A stretch of 64,000 nucleotides of DNA from Planctomycetales bacterium ZRK34 (GTDB lineage Bacteria > Planctomycetota > Phycisphaerae > Phycisphaerales > Zrk34): assembly GCA_014873095.1 (NCBI GenBank), contig CP050848.1, positions 620,001-684,000 of the forward strand. Direction: 5' to 3'. Every line of letters starts with the position of its first letter. The first letter of the stretch is position 1. A program made the translations under genes and the position numbers. Positions 19,390 through 29,013 of this stretch are shown here, piece after piece. The notes beneath the pieces are model-generated. The model did not search any database. It was not told the DNA's origin and saw only the letters and a list, made by a program, of their open reading frames with translations.

Positions 19390-20813
19390 TGAGCTATTGG
19401 TCACTGCTGCTGCTGATCGCCGAATGGCTGATTCGACTGGCCATGATGCCGATCCTCGTGCGGCGGCGCGGGACAACGGCAGCGATGGCGTGGCTGCTGG
19501 TGATTTTCTTCGAGCCGTTTATCGGTTTGTTTCTGTACCTGTTGATCGGTGAAAACCGTCTGCCGCGGCGGCGCATCCGCAAGCACGCCAGCGCCACCAG
19601 TTCGGTCGACCTGACCAATCAACTCGGTCAAACCCAACCGCACATCACGCGCCCGCAGCTGCCGCCCGAGCAGGCGTCGCTGGTGACACTGGCCGAGCGC
19701 CTGGGCGATCTGCCGATCGTCGGCGGCAATGAAGTGCTGATGATGCCCGACACGGCACAGGTCATCGAGCGGGTGATCGCCGACATCGACGCGGCCGAAC
19801 ATCACGTACACATCCTCATGTACATCTTCGAAGCTGATGAGACCGGCCGCCGTATCGCCGACGCGCTGATCCGTGCGCGGCAGCGCGGCGTGGCGTGTCG
19901 CGTGCTCGCTGATGCGGTCGGGTCGCGCCCGCTTTTCAAGGGGTTGCATCAGCCGCTGCTGGATGCGGGCGTTGAGGTCATTGCCGCCCTGCCGGTGAAT
20001 GTGTTTCGCCGCGGGCTGGCGCGACTCGACCTGCGCAATCATCGCAAGCTGGTGGTTATCGACGGCTCGATCGCCTACTCCGGCTCGCAGAACATTGTCG
20101 ACCCGACCTACGGGCGAAGGGATCTGGTCTGGCATGACATGATGCTGCGGCTGACAGGGCCTGTCGTATTGCACCTGCAAGGCGTGTTCATCGAAGACTG
20201 GTATTTCGAGACGGGCAAAATGCTCGAATCGGCGGACATCCTGCCGGAGCCGCGCGTCACCGGCGAGGCGATCGTGCAGGTGCTGCCGAGTGGGCCGACC
20301 TATCCGACGGAGAATTATCAGCGGCTGGTGGTCGCGGCGCTGCATGCGGCCGAACGCGAGGTGATCATCACATCGCCCTACCTGGTGCCGGATGAACCGT
20401 TGCTGCAGGCGATGCAGACCGCGGTGCTGCGCGGCGTGCGGGTCGACATGATCGTGCCCTACCGCAGCGACCAGCCGCTGGCCTCGACCGCCGGTCGCGC
20501 CTACTACGCGCAACTGCTCGAGATCAACGTCAATCTCCACCTGCACCATGAAGGGCTGCTCCACGCCAAGACTGTCACCATCGACGATGCCGTCGCCCTG
20601 GTCGGCTCCAGCAATTTCGACATCCGCTCATTCAAACTCAATTTCGAATTGAACCTGCTGCTGTATGGTCCCGAAGCCGCCGCCGAACTGCGCCATCATC
20701 AAAAACAATACATGCAGCAATCCACGCGACTCACACTCAGGCAGTGGCAAGCGCGCCCCGCGTGGCGTCGCCTGATCCAGGATAGCGCCCGACTGTTGAG
20801 CCCCCTGCTCTAG
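19389..20813 (+). CDS. cls: Cardiolipin synthase-like phospholipase D protein
   Basis: A 474-residue membrane-bound cardiolipin synthase of the ClsA type. Two N-terminal transmembrane helices (LLLIAEWLIRLAMMPIL and AMAWLLVIFFEPFIGLFLYLLIG) precede two phospholipase D domains. The first HKD motif is HRKLVVIDGS followed by YSGSQN, and the second HAKTVTIDDA followed by VGSSNFD. The ATG at 19389 overlaps the stop of the preceding gene. The enzyme joins two phosphatidylglycerols to cardiolipin in the inner membrane. Confidence 0.92.
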   Translation: MSYWSLLLLIAEWLIRLAMMPILVRRRGTTAAMAWLLVIFFEPFIGLFLYLLIGENRLPRRRIRKHASATSSVDLTNQLGQTQPHITRPQLPPEQASLVTLAERLGDLPIVGGNEVLMMPDTAQVIERVIADIDAAEHHVHILMYIFEADETGRRIADALIRARQRGVACRVLADAVGSRPLFKGLHQPLLDAGVEVIAALPVNVFRRGLARLDLRNHRKLVVIDGSIAYSGSQNIVDPTYGRRDLVWHDMMLRLTGPVVLHLQGVFIEDWYFETGKMLESADILPEPRVTGEAIVQVLPSGPTYPTENYQRLVVAALHAAEREVIITSPYLVPDEPLLQAMQTAVLRGVRVDMIVPYRSDQPLASTAGRAYYAQLLEINVNLHLHHEGLLHAKTVTIDDAVALVGSSNFDIRSFKLNFELNLLLYGPEAAAELRHHQKQYMQQSTRLTLRQWQARPAWRRLIQDSARLLSPLL

Positions 20814-21284
20814 TGATGCGTTCCCCCATGTACCAATCCGGCCAATTGGTCTGCTCGGCGATACCACATCCGTACTGCGGGTTATCCCGTACCTCGGCCG
20901 GTACCTGAAAGATAGAAGCCCCAACCTCAAAAGTGTGCAGACGTTGCGCACTTTGTGCACATTTTGTACGAGTTAGGCACGCATTTCGCACTACCTCTTC
21001 ATGTCAAGTCAGCGTATCCGACGTGGATGCGTGCGATTTGCAAATTTGTTTGTCGGGGAGCCGACAGTCGCTTCTGCTACGCGACACCTGCTCGAGGCAC
21101 ACGTCAGAAGTTTGAGATTTGACAAGACGAGGCACCTGCATTGACGCGTCTGGAGAAGGGTTGGTTCCAACCTAGGGGTTACTGACATTCAAGTTGCAAA
21201 TCGATTCCGGCCTGGCCGTGTTGTTGTGCCATGCAATGCACATCGATACGGCCTGGCAGCAACTCACTGTAAGGGGTAAGAGGC
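20814..21284. other. Intergenic region upstream of the PEP-CTERM gene
   Basis: 471 bp without a convincing gene. It contains a TGTGCA/TGTGCAC-type repeat zone (20930-20965: GTGTGCAGACGTTGCGCA, then TTTGTGCACATTTTGTAC), lower G+C than the flanks, and AAGGGG as ribosome binding site of the following gene. The promoter of the 21285 gene is probably here but no clear boxes stand out. Confidence 0.4.
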
Positions 21285-22544
21285 ATGTACACCCAGCAGC
21301 ACATCAGGCAGCCATTCGGATCAAAAGACATCTGGCGGGGGGCAATGGGTATCGGCTTAGTGATTCTTGTGTTGCTGGGAGCATCACGCCTGGCCACGGC
21401 CGCCAACGTGCCGATCGACCAGGTCCAGATCGCGGCATCGGACCCGTCTTATGTCGAGTTTTACGGTGATCCCGGCTGGGTCGTGTTCAACTACCACATC
21501 CTCGCCGAACCCGTGAACCCGATGAACCCCATCGCCGGCGGGTCCGGGCAGTTAACCGATGTGCCCACCGCGCCGTCGGGCACCACCGATGCGATCCGCA
21601 TCTTCACCGGCACCGGCAACACCGGCAACGACTACAGCGGCTCGCTCGGGTTCACCCTGCCTGATGCATATCGCATGACCAACAGCGATGTGTACGACCA
21701 GGACGGCGACGACGGCGCCAACGACGTCGAAGGCGATCCCAACGGCGACGACAACGAATTCAACCTGCTGACCTCGGAAAACACACCCGCCCACTGGTAC
21801 GGTGTCGACTACAACGGAGCAGGCAACACCGTGGACAACGTCATGCTCGGCTCGCAGTTGCTGGACGTGATCAACCTGATCAATCCCGGCACCAATTCAC
21901 CGGTATTCACCCTCGATCAGAACCAGCAAGGCGAGGAAGAGTCCGGCGACCTGTGGTTCCGCGGCGTGGTGCGACTTTACAAAGACCCCAACAACCTGCT
22001 GGGCAAGACCGCAGCTGAAATCGCTTCCGAACTGCCCGGCCTCGTCGGCAGCGGTGATGTCCTTGAACTTTACCTCTTCGATGATCCCAACGGCTCACTG
22101 GCCATGATGGCCGGTCTGACCAACGGCCTGGTCGACGAAACCGACGACTCGCTCGATCAGTTCGAATACAACGAGAATCCCACCGACGACGGCTTCCTCT
22201 ACCTGCCCGGCCGCACAGGCCTCGATGTCGATGCCGACGGCCTGCTCGACTTCGGTTGGGATGACGACGGCGACGGTATCGTGCAGCGCGATGAGCTGCT
22301 GGCCGACAACGGCGACGGCGCCTCGATCGACTGGGGTGCGTTCAACCGCAACATCAACCTGATGAATCCGATGTGGTTCAACGGCGCCATCACGGTCGAA
22401 ATCCAGTACAAGGACGACAACAACGGCTTCGAAGAGTTCTACATCAGCGGCGGCGTGCTGATCCCCACACCGGCCGCGGCGACCGGCGGCCTGGTTCTGC
22501 TCGGCGGTCTGATGATGGGGCGGCGAATCCGCAAAGCAACCTGA
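21285..22544 (+). CDS. Secreted PEP-CTERM-type protein
   Basis: A 419-residue exported protein. The signal peptide (GIGLVILVLLGASRLATAA) is followed by a large, acidic Asp/Asn/Gly-rich domain with several DxDGDG-like turns (DQDGDDGAND, DDDGDGIVQRDE), which suggests calcium binding. The C-terminus is a sorting tail: IPTPAAA, hydrophobic helix GGLVLLGGLMMG, then RRIRK. This tripartite end is the PEP-CTERM type recognised by exosortase; no exosortase is in the window. AAGGGG precedes the ATG by 8 bases. It is probably surface-bound; no ligand can be deduced. Confidence 0.8.
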   Translation: MYTQQHIRQPFGSKDIWRGAMGIGLVILVLLGASRLATAANVPIDQVQIAASDPSYVEFYGDPGWVVFNYHILAEPVNPMNPIAGGSGQLTDVPTAPSGTTDAIRIFTGTGNTGNDYSGSLGFTLPDAYRMTNSDVYDQDGDDGANDVEGDPNGDDNEFNLLTSENTPAHWYGVDYNGAGNTVDNVMLGSQLLDVINLINPGTNSPVFTLDQNQQGEEESGDLWFRGVVRLYKDPNNLLGKTAAEIASELPGLVGSGDVLELYLFDDPNGSLAMMAGLTNGLVDETDDSLDQFEYNENPTDDGFLYLPGRTGLDVDADGLLDFGWDDDGDGIVQRDELLADNGDGASIDWGAFNRNINLMNPMWFNGAITVEIQYKDDNNGFEEFYISGGVLIPTPAAATGGLVLLGGLMMGRRIRKAT

Positions 22545-22575
22545 CACGACTGCCTCTTACCTGGCTCTGATCACG

Positions 22576-22607
22576 GGCCGCCGACAGTACATGTCGGCGG
22601 CCTTTTT
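22576..22607 (+). terminator. Rho-independent terminator
   Basis: GGCCGCCGACA (22576-22586), a GTACA loop, TGTCGGCGGCC (22592-22602), then five T. It ends the PEP-CTERM gene at 21285-22544. Confidence 0.9.
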
Positions 22608-23165
22608 CATTCTCGCGCCACCCGGCCAAATCCGGTTGGGCCGGCATGAATCCCTCCGCCCACCGAATGTCACATTATGGCCCCTACATTTCGAATCAGG
22701 GCCACTCTGGTACTGCTTCCCTGCGTAATCCGCACATAATTCCCACTTTAAACCACAACGCAAGATACTTCATACAAACAACTTACACCCAAGCGGGCAA
22801 AATCTTCATACTTTGGCATCGTTTTAGCTTACTGGTTCATAAGACGACAGATATCAGCGCCCATGGGCGTTTGGATATCGCAACAGGCTTAGAGAGCACG
22901 ATGGACCAACCCTTGTTAGCCATTCGCAAACGGCAACTGATTCAACGGCTGATAGCCGTCATCGTTGTTGCCACACTGATGCTCTGAGCCTCGCAGCACC
23001 GCAGCATGCGTCGGGTAAACGCAATCGACATGCCTGTTGGGTAACACACTGAGAAAGATGGAAGCTCATTCCATTGAGTTGAATCCTGATCCTCGTAGCA
23101 CGCGTCGATAGACGCACTCAATTTAGAGTTTGCACAGCACTCTGAGAAAGACGAAAGGTTATCGT
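22608..23165. other. A+T-richer intergenic region, possible small peptide
   Basis: 558 bp of lower G+C. A 28-residue frame at 22901-22987 (MDQPLLAIRKRQLIQRLIAV...) is basic then hydrophobic and could be a small membrane peptide, but support is weak. GAAAGATGGAAGCT-like and AAAGACGAAAGG words precede the next gene. No promoter can be fixed. Confidence 0.35.
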
Positions 23166-23936
23166 ATGTTCGTAAACAATGATCAGCGGTCGGGCTTGCA
23201 CCATGTTCGTGTGCTTGCGATTGCACTCACAATGGCTGCTGTCGGCAGCTTTGCAGCGTCCACGCAGGCTGCAACGGTCTACGGCACCAGCGCCGATCTT
23301 ACCGGCTCGCGTTCAGTCACCGCGGGTGAACTGGTGCTCGCGCCGACCGACAGCACCCAGTGGCCCAACGCATCGATCTCCTGGAGCATCACCGAAAGCG
23401 GTGGCGTTTATACCTACGAATACACCTTCGAAGGTTTCGCCGGCGCGGGCAGAGACAACAAGCAGATCAGCCATTGGGTCTTGGACCTGACCGACAACGC
23501 GGTCACAGACAAGGGTGAACTCGCCGACCCCAATGCCATCACCAACATCATGGTCAAGGGCGATGGCGGCTACGTGGCCTACAGCGGCCCCCTGGCTTTC
23601 GGCACCGGCGGTGACAACGAAATCGACGGCATCACCGGTGCGGTCAAATTCGACGCCGGTCACGAACTGTTTGGCAGCGATTACAACGGCACGCTGTACT
23701 TCAAGTTCGACTCGAATCGCGCACCGGTCTGGGGCGACGTCTTCCTCAAGGCCAAAGATGCCCTGACCAACCTGTACTTCGGCGACAGCATGCATGTCGA
23801 CGGCGATGACATCTCCGGCTACATCGCCCGCCCGGACGGCGACACACCGCCGGAAACCCCCCTCGTGCCGACCCCCGCGTCGCTGCCCGCGGGTCTGCTG
23901 ATGCTCGGAGCCATGCTCTTGAGCCGTCGCTTCTGA
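23166..23936 (+). CDS. Secreted PEP-CTERM-type protein
   Basis: A 256-residue exported protein. The signal peptide (VRVLAIALTMAAVGSFAASTQAA) is followed by a beta-rich domain and a C-terminal sorting tail: PLVPTPASLPAGLLMLGAMLLSRRF. The ATG at 23166 is preceded by AAAGG; an upstream TTG at 23130 is less likely. It shares the tail design, not the body, with the protein at 21285. The small size and the tail suggest a surface structural protein; function unknown. Confidence 0.8.
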   Translation: MFVNNDQRSGLHHVRVLAIALTMAAVGSFAASTQAATVYGTSADLTGSRSVTAGELVLAPTDSTQWPNASISWSITESGGVYTYEYTFEGFAGAGRDNKQISHWVLDLTDNAVTDKGELADPNAITNIMVKGDGGYVAYSGPLAFGTGGDNEIDGITGAVKFDAGHELFGSDYNGTLYFKFDSNRAPVWGDVFLKAKDALTNLYFGDSMHVDGDDISGYIARPDGDTPPETPLVPTPASLPAGLLMLGAMLLSRRF

Positions 23937-23963
23937 TCCGCCTGACAACCTGTATCAACACGA

Positions 23964-23995
23964 CCCCCGTGAATTTCGATTCACGGGGGTTTTTT
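23964..23995 (+). terminator. Rho-independent terminator
   Basis: CCCCCGTGAAT (23964-23974), TTCG loop, ATTCACGGGGG (23979-23989), then six T. A textbook hairpin with a stable tetraloop. Confidence 0.93.
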
Positions 23996-24062
23996 ACTGC
24001 ATGATCCACCTCCGCCCGCCGTTGGGCTATCATGTTGTCCTTACCCCTCGGAGGCCTGTCCC

Positions 24063-25214
24063 ATGCGTAACGCCCTGATGCTCTGCCTGCTGGCGGTCGG
24101 TTGTTCGGCGGCCGTCGCCGGCGACGATATCCAATTCGAAATCCGCAAGCTCGCCCACGATCTGAACGAAGGCATCGACATCGCCGACTTCAACAAGGAC
24201 GGCAAGCCCGACATCGTCGCCGGCCGCATGTGGTATCCCAATCCCGACTTCGTGCCCCACCCCGTCCGAGACATCGCCGACTGGAACGGCTACGTCACCA
24301 GCCACGGTGATCACACCATCGACATCGACAACGACGGCTACATCGATGTGCTGTCCGGCGCGTTCATGGACACCAAGGTGTTCTGGTATCGCAACCCAGG
24401 CCCCGACGGGCTGACCCGCGGCCTGCGCTGGAAGCAGAACCTGCTGGTCGACACCGGCGCCGTCCACAACGAAGCAGCCTACCTGCACGACATCGACGGC
24501 GACCACGCCCCCGAGTGGATCACCAACGACTGGACCGACAAAGCCCCGCTGATCGCCCACCAGCTCAAGCGCAACGACAAGGGCTTGATCACCGCCAGCA
24601 AAGTCACGCTCGGTCCCAGCGGCCACGGACACGGCATCGGCTTCGGTGATCTCAACGGCGACGGTCGACAGGATGTGCTCGTCGGCACCGGCTGGTACGA
24701 ACAGCCCAAGGCCGACCCGATGTCCAAGACCTGGATCTATCACCCCGTCTGGAAGATGAAAGCCTGCTGCCCGATGCAGGTGTTCGATGTCGACGGCGAC
24801 GGCCGCAACGATCTGATCTGGAGCAACGGTCACGACTACGGCATCTATTGGTGGCGTCAGCTTGAGCCTTCCGCCGATGGCGAACTGCAGTGGGAAAAAC
24901 ACGAGATCGACAATAGCTACTCGCAGGCCCACGCCCTGCACCTGGCCGACCTCGACAACGACGGCCGCCCCGAGTTGATCACCGGCAAGCGCGTCTGGGC
25001 CCACAACGGTAAAGACCCCGGCGGCAACGAACCGCCCTGCATCTACTACTACACCATCAGCCGCGAAGGCAAGTTCTCCCGCCACACGATCAACGAGGGA
25101 CAGGTCGGCATCGGCCTGCAGATTCGCACCGCCGACTTCAACGGCGACGGCCGCCTCGACATCGCCGTCGCCGGCAAGTCCGGCACCTACCTCCTGCTGA
25201 ACAAAGGACGCTGA
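24063..25214 (+). CDS. FG-GAP/VCBS repeat beta-propeller protein, exported
   Basis: A 383-residue protein. The signal peptide ends near AVAGDD. About seven FG-GAP/VCBS blades follow, each with a calcium-binding D-x-N/D-x-DG loop: DFNKDGKPDIV, DIDNDGYIDVL, DIDGDHAPEWI, DLNGDGRQDVL, DVDGDGRNDLI, DLDNDGRPELI and DFNGDGRLDIA. This gives a seven-bladed propeller. GGAGG lies 8 bases before the ATG. Such proteins are frequent in planctomycetes, usually periplasmic or secreted, with sugar or protein ligands. It is followed after 7 bp by the parvulin-like gene. Confidence 0.88.
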   Translation: MRNALMLCLLAVGCSAAVAGDDIQFEIRKLAHDLNEGIDIADFNKDGKPDIVAGRMWYPNPDFVPHPVRDIADWNGYVTSHGDHTIDIDNDGYIDVLSGAFMDTKVFWYRNPGPDGLTRGLRWKQNLLVDTGAVHNEAAYLHDIDGDHAPEWITNDWTDKAPLIAHQLKRNDKGLITASKVTLGPSGHGHGIGFGDLNGDGRQDVLVGTGWYEQPKADPMSKTWIYHPVWKMKACCPMQVFDVDGDGRNDLIWSNGHDYGIYWWRQLEPSADGELQWEKHEIDNSYSQAHALHLADLDNDGRPELITGKRVWAHNGKDPGGNEPPCIYYYTISREGKFSRHTINEGQVGIGLQIRTADFNGDGRLDIAVAGKSGTYLLLNKGR

Positions 25215-25221
25215 GCGCCGC

Positions 25222-26166
25222 ATGGGTTTGATCATCAACGGACAGGTCATCGACGCGGATGTGCTCGACCAGGAGTTTTCGAGCATCAAGGCGTCGTTCG
25301 AGCAGCTCAATCCCTTCGCCGGGTGTTGCGAGCGCGACGAGGAGTTCCGCGGCTATGCCCGCAACAACATCGTCGCCCGTGTGCTGCTGGCCCAGGAAGC
25401 CGAGCGGCGCATCGACTCGGTTACCGACGCCGAGGTCGACACCGCCCTGCAGAAGCTCAAAGACGAGCACGGCGGCGAGACCCAGTTCTACATCGCCAAC
25501 GGCGTGGGCCCCGAGCAGGAAGACCTCATCCGCAGCGACCTGGCGATGAACCTGCGTGTCAAAACACTCATCGACGAGGTCTGCGCCGATCTGCCCGAGC
25601 CGACCGAGCAGGATCTTTCCGCCTACTACGACCAAAACCTCGATCGCTACATGACCGAAGAGCGCCTGCACGCGATTCACATCCTGCGGGCGCCGGCGCG
25701 TGGCGAGGATCGCGCCGAGGCCTACGAGCAGATGCGACAGGCCCGCCGCCGCCTGCTCGACGGTGAAGACTTCGAAGCCGTCGCCCGGGATGTTTCCGAC
25801 AAAGTCCGCGAGTACGACCAGGCCTCGGAAGAAGAACGCGCCCAGGCCCACGATCCGATCGACCTGGGCACCTTCAAGCGCGGTGAGCTGATGGAAGAAT
25901 TCGAGCTTGTCGCCTTCAGTCTCCGCGTCGGTGAGATCAGCCCCGTGTTCGGCACGTCGTTCGGCTTTCACATCGTGAAGGTCGTCGAGCACGAACCGGC
26001 CGTCGCCCGCCCCTTGGACGAAGTCCATGACGAGGTGCTCGCCCACTTCACCGAGCAACAGCGCGGCGAACGCTTACAGCAGTTCATTAAAACCCTCGAA
26101 GCCGACGCCACCATCGAACAGACCGACGACGATGGCGAAGGCGCCTGTGGCTGCGGCGGCCATTGA
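25222..26166 (+). CDS. Parvulin-like peptidyl-prolyl isomerase
   Basis: A 314-residue protein with an N-terminal helical SurA_N-like part (about 1-125) and a parvulin domain (about 145-262): RLHAIHILRAP, a long insertion-bearing helix QMRQARRRLLDGEDFEAVARDVSD, DLGTFKRGELMEEFELVAFSLRVGEISPVFGTSFGFHIVKVVEHE. There is no signal peptide, so unlike SurA or PrsA it appears cytoplasmic, similar in build to NifM. The C-terminus is a CGCGGH tail, a possible metal site. It is 7 bp after the propeller gene. Confidence 0.85.
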   Translation: MGLIINGQVIDADVLDQEFSSIKASFEQLNPFAGCCERDEEFRGYARNNIVARVLLAQEAERRIDSVTDAEVDTALQKLKDEHGGETQFYIANGVGPEQEDLIRSDLAMNLRVKTLIDEVCADLPEPTEQDLSAYYDQNLDRYMTEERLHAIHILRAPARGEDRAEAYEQMRQARRRLLDGEDFEAVARDVSDKVREYDQASEEERAQAHDPIDLGTFKRGELMEEFELVAFSLRVGEISPVFGTSFGFHIVKVVEHEPAVARPLDEVHDEVLAHFTEQQRGERLQQFIKTLEADATIEQTDDDGEGACGCGGH

Positions 26167-26175
26167 TTCATCAAA

Positions 26176-29013
26176 CTAATCGTCCGACCGGCGAGTGCGA
26201 TCGTTCGCCCGGCGGCGGGCCTGTGACAGCGCGTCCATCACCGAGCCGGTCGGCTGGGGTGTGGACGGCGGCGGTGCGGGTTTATCTTTTTCGGGTACCG
26301 TCACCCCGGCCGCTTCGGCGGGTGTCTTCGCCGGTTTCTGCGGTCGAGACTTGCGAGCGACTTTCGCCGGCTTGCTTGCGGGCTTGGGTTCTTCCTCGAT
26401 CACGGTCGGCCGCCGCACACGCCCCGCGGTCAACACCAGCGCCACCGCGCCGGTGCGGCGTTCGAGCACTTCCAGCAGGAACATCAGCAACGCCGCGCTG
26501 AGAATGAACGGGCTCAGATCGATGCGCCGCGGCAGCTTCGGCAGCGCCTCCCAGATTGCCGGCAGGTCGAGCCGCTCAATGCCCGATGTCGCCGCGGCCA
26601 GTCGCGCCAGCGTCGCCGGACCGCGCTGTGTGCTGACGGGTTTGAACTCCGGCGAATACGGCAGCGTCACCGCCGGCAGCGCGATCGGCGGATGACCGCC
26701 CCCCGCACTCCCCGAAAATGACACCGTCGCAATCGCTGTTTCCGATCCGAACAGGTCAAACTCGACGCCCACCGTGTCGGCGTCCAGCCACGTCATCGTC
26801 ACGTCCGCCGCTTCGGGCTTCTCACCGGGTCGCCCCCGCAGGATGGACACATTCGGCATCGCATCAAGCCCCGTCGCCTCCCGCTGCGGATCAAGGTGAA
26901 GCTTGACGCGGACAACGCCTTCGTCCTGCCGCTGGGTCAGCACCATGTTGTTCGGCAGGTCCAACCGCTGCCCCGCGGTCCATCGGACCATGGCGGTCAG
27001 CGTGTCGCCGTATTCATTCCACCGCGCGATCGGACCGGTGAATTCACCGTCGACCTGGCCGGTGTAACAGAGCGTCCGCCCGCGCCCCGCCTGCCACGAT
27101 GCCAACACCGGCGCGGCGTACTCATCGGTGGTCACCATCGAAAGATTCGCCCCATCGCGCAGGTACGTGAGGTTGTATCCGCCGATGTCTGGCGGCGTGG
27201 TGTCGCTGTACACCTTCGTGGTCAGCGTGGTCAGCCCCGGCGTGACTTTCACCGGTGTCGGCTCATCGATGAAACTGCTGCGGGCGACGACGAACGTGTC
27301 CTGCGCGAATAGCCGCGGCAGTTCTTCGGGGTTTTCCGTGAAGAAGATGCGACCATCGCCGCGCGCCGCCACATCACGCAGCAACCCCGCGTCAACATCC
27401 GTCGGCTTGCCCAGCCCAATCACCGAACAGGTGATGCCTGCGGCACGGGCGTGCTTGAGCAGGTCGACATACTGGCCGGGCTCCTCGGAATCCTGCGCAT
27501 CGGCGAAGAGGATGATGTGGCGCGTGCCCGCCTTTGATTTTTCCAGCATGCGGGCGGCGTTGGACAGCGCTTCAAATACGAAGATGCCCCCGCCCATCGA
27601 GTCGATGCCGAGAATGCGTTGGCGCACGTCGCCGGGATTGTCCAGCGGGGCCAGCGGGACGATCTCGTGTGCGGCTGAGTCGACCGCCAACACGCCGAAC
27701 TCGTCCATCGGCGTGAGCATGTCGACGACCTGCGCCGCGGCGAGGTCCGCGAGGTCCATCTTGGTGCGCCCGCTGGGCGTGGTCATCGCCATCGAGCCGG
27801 ACCGGTCCAGCGCCACCACGATCGCCAGTGAAAGCTTGCGGTGCTCGCGTCGCAGTTCCATCGACACGGGCATGATCGGCTCCAGCGGGCTCTTGAAATA
27901 TCCGCCGGGTCCGAACGCGGTCTGCCCGCCGGTCATCATGAGCCCGCTGCCGGTCTGCCGGACCCACTCGGCAAGATTCGTCATGCCGGGCAGACCGATC
28001 TTGCCGGCGCCGACTTCCTCGATCATCACCGCCGAGTAGCCGGACAGATCCGCCAGCGACCATGCCGCCTGGTCCGGGTGGCGCACCTGCATGTCGAGCC
28101 CGCCGGTGCGGAGCAGCTTCGCCAGTTGCGAATCGGTTTTCTCCGTCAGGTGCAACACGGGCTTGACGCCTTCGACGCCGATGAGAACTTTCGCCGTGTT
28201 GTTCTCCGGCACCGGGTCCAACTCGTTGCCGCGCACACTGAGCACATACGCCGCAGTAGTCGGTTCTTCGACGACATCGCGAAACGTCAACCGGTTGAGC
28301 CCCGCCGTGAGTGTGCGACGACCGGCTGCCAGCCGTTGATCACCACGCTTGAGTTCATAGGCGACGGTCTGCGGCGTCGGTGAAGCGACCCATGCTGTCA
28401 ACATGAACGCCTCGCGGGGATTCACCGTCGGCGGGGCCTGAACGTCTTCGATGGCCAGGTCGCTGGCGACGGCTCGCTCGACCAACCGGTAATCGATGCT
28501 GATGTTGCGGGCGGCAGCGCGGGAGGCCACGGCCGTCGGGTCGCGCCCCGTCCAGCGACCGTCGGTCAGCAACAGAATCCGCCCCGGCGACTGCGGCGGA
28601 ATCAGCGACACCGCCTGCTCCATCGCCGCATGCAGGTTCGATGCATCGGCGCCGACGTCGTAGATGAACCGATCAAACTTCGCCGCCTGCGGAGCGAGTT
28701 CGGTCACTGCCGTGCGGCCGAAACTGATCACGCCCAGTTGATCCCCGGCGCCCATGGCGTTGCCGACCAGGCCGATGGCTTCGAGTTCAGCCCGCGTCGC
28801 GTCACCCGGCATCGACAGCGAGCGGTCCGCCACCACCACGACCGTTCCCGCACGACTCGGCAACTCGATCGTCACACCCGCCAATCCGATCAACAGCAGC
28901 GCGACCACTATCACCCGCATGGCGGTCAACACCCGCGTCGGCAGCGGCCAAAGCCACATCGACAAACCCAACGGAATTGCCAGCAGCAGCCAGATCGGTG
29001 ACAGCAACGTCAT
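26176..29013 (-). CDS. VWA/glutamine amidotransferase-like membrane protein, last gene of the eight-gene operon
   Basis: A 945-residue protein. Two N-terminal helices (about 5-50) lead to a first VWA-like domain (VVVADRSLSMPGD) and a CARF-like beta domain. A GATase-like fold (GLMMTGGQTAFGPGGYF) follows, with a second VWA domain (VVALDRSGSMAM, MIDAS DxSGS). A transmembrane helix lies near residue 840 (FILSAALLMFLLEVL), then a Pro/Lys/Ala-rich tail. The start ATG at 29013 overlaps the BatA-like stop by 4 bp. It is likely membrane-bound with large external domains, binding partners through metal-dependent MIDAS sites. Confidence 0.8.
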   Translation of the reverse strand: MTLLSPIWLLLAIPLGLSMWLWPLPTRVLTAMRVIVVALLLIGLAGVTIELPSRAGTVVVVADRSLSMPGDATRAELEAIGLVGNAMGAGDQLGVISFGRTAVTELAPQAAKFDRFIYDVGADASNLHAAMEQAVSLIPPQSPGRILLLTDGRWTGRDPTAVASRAAARNISIDYRLVERAVASDLAIEDVQAPPTVNPREAFMLTAWVASPTPQTVAYELKRGDQRLAAGRRTLTAGLNRLTFRDVVEEPTTAAYVLSVRGNELDPVPENNTAKVLIGVEGVKPVLHLTEKTDSQLAKLLRTGGLDMQVRHPDQAAWSLADLSGYSAVMIEEVGAGKIGLPGMTNLAEWVRQTGSGLMMTGGQTAFGPGGYFKSPLEPIMPVSMELRREHRKLSLAIVVALDRSGSMAMTTPSGRTKMDLADLAAAQVVDMLTPMDEFGVLAVDSAAHEIVPLAPLDNPGDVRQRILGIDSMGGGIFVFEALSNAARMLEKSKAGTRHIILFADAQDSEEPGQYVDLLKHARAAGITCSVIGLGKPTDVDAGLLRDVAARGDGRIFFTENPEELPRLFAQDTFVVARSSFIDEPTPVKVTPGLTTLTTKVYSDTTPPDIGGYNLTYLRDGANLSMVTTDEYAAPVLASWQAGRGRTLCYTGQVDGEFTGPIARWNEYGDTLTAMVRWTAGQRLDLPNNMVLTQRQDEGVVRVKLHLDPQREATGLDAMPNVSILRGRPGEKPEAADVTMTWLDADTVGVEFDLFGSETAIATVSFSGSAGGGHPPIALPAVTLPYSPEFKPVSTQRGPATLARLAAATSGIERLDLPAIWEALPKLPRRIDLSPFILSAALLMFLLEVLERRTGAVALVLTAGRVRRPTVIEEEPKPASKPAKVARKSRPQKPAKTPAEAAGVTVPEKDKPAPPPSTPQPTGSVMDALSQARRRANDRTRRSDD

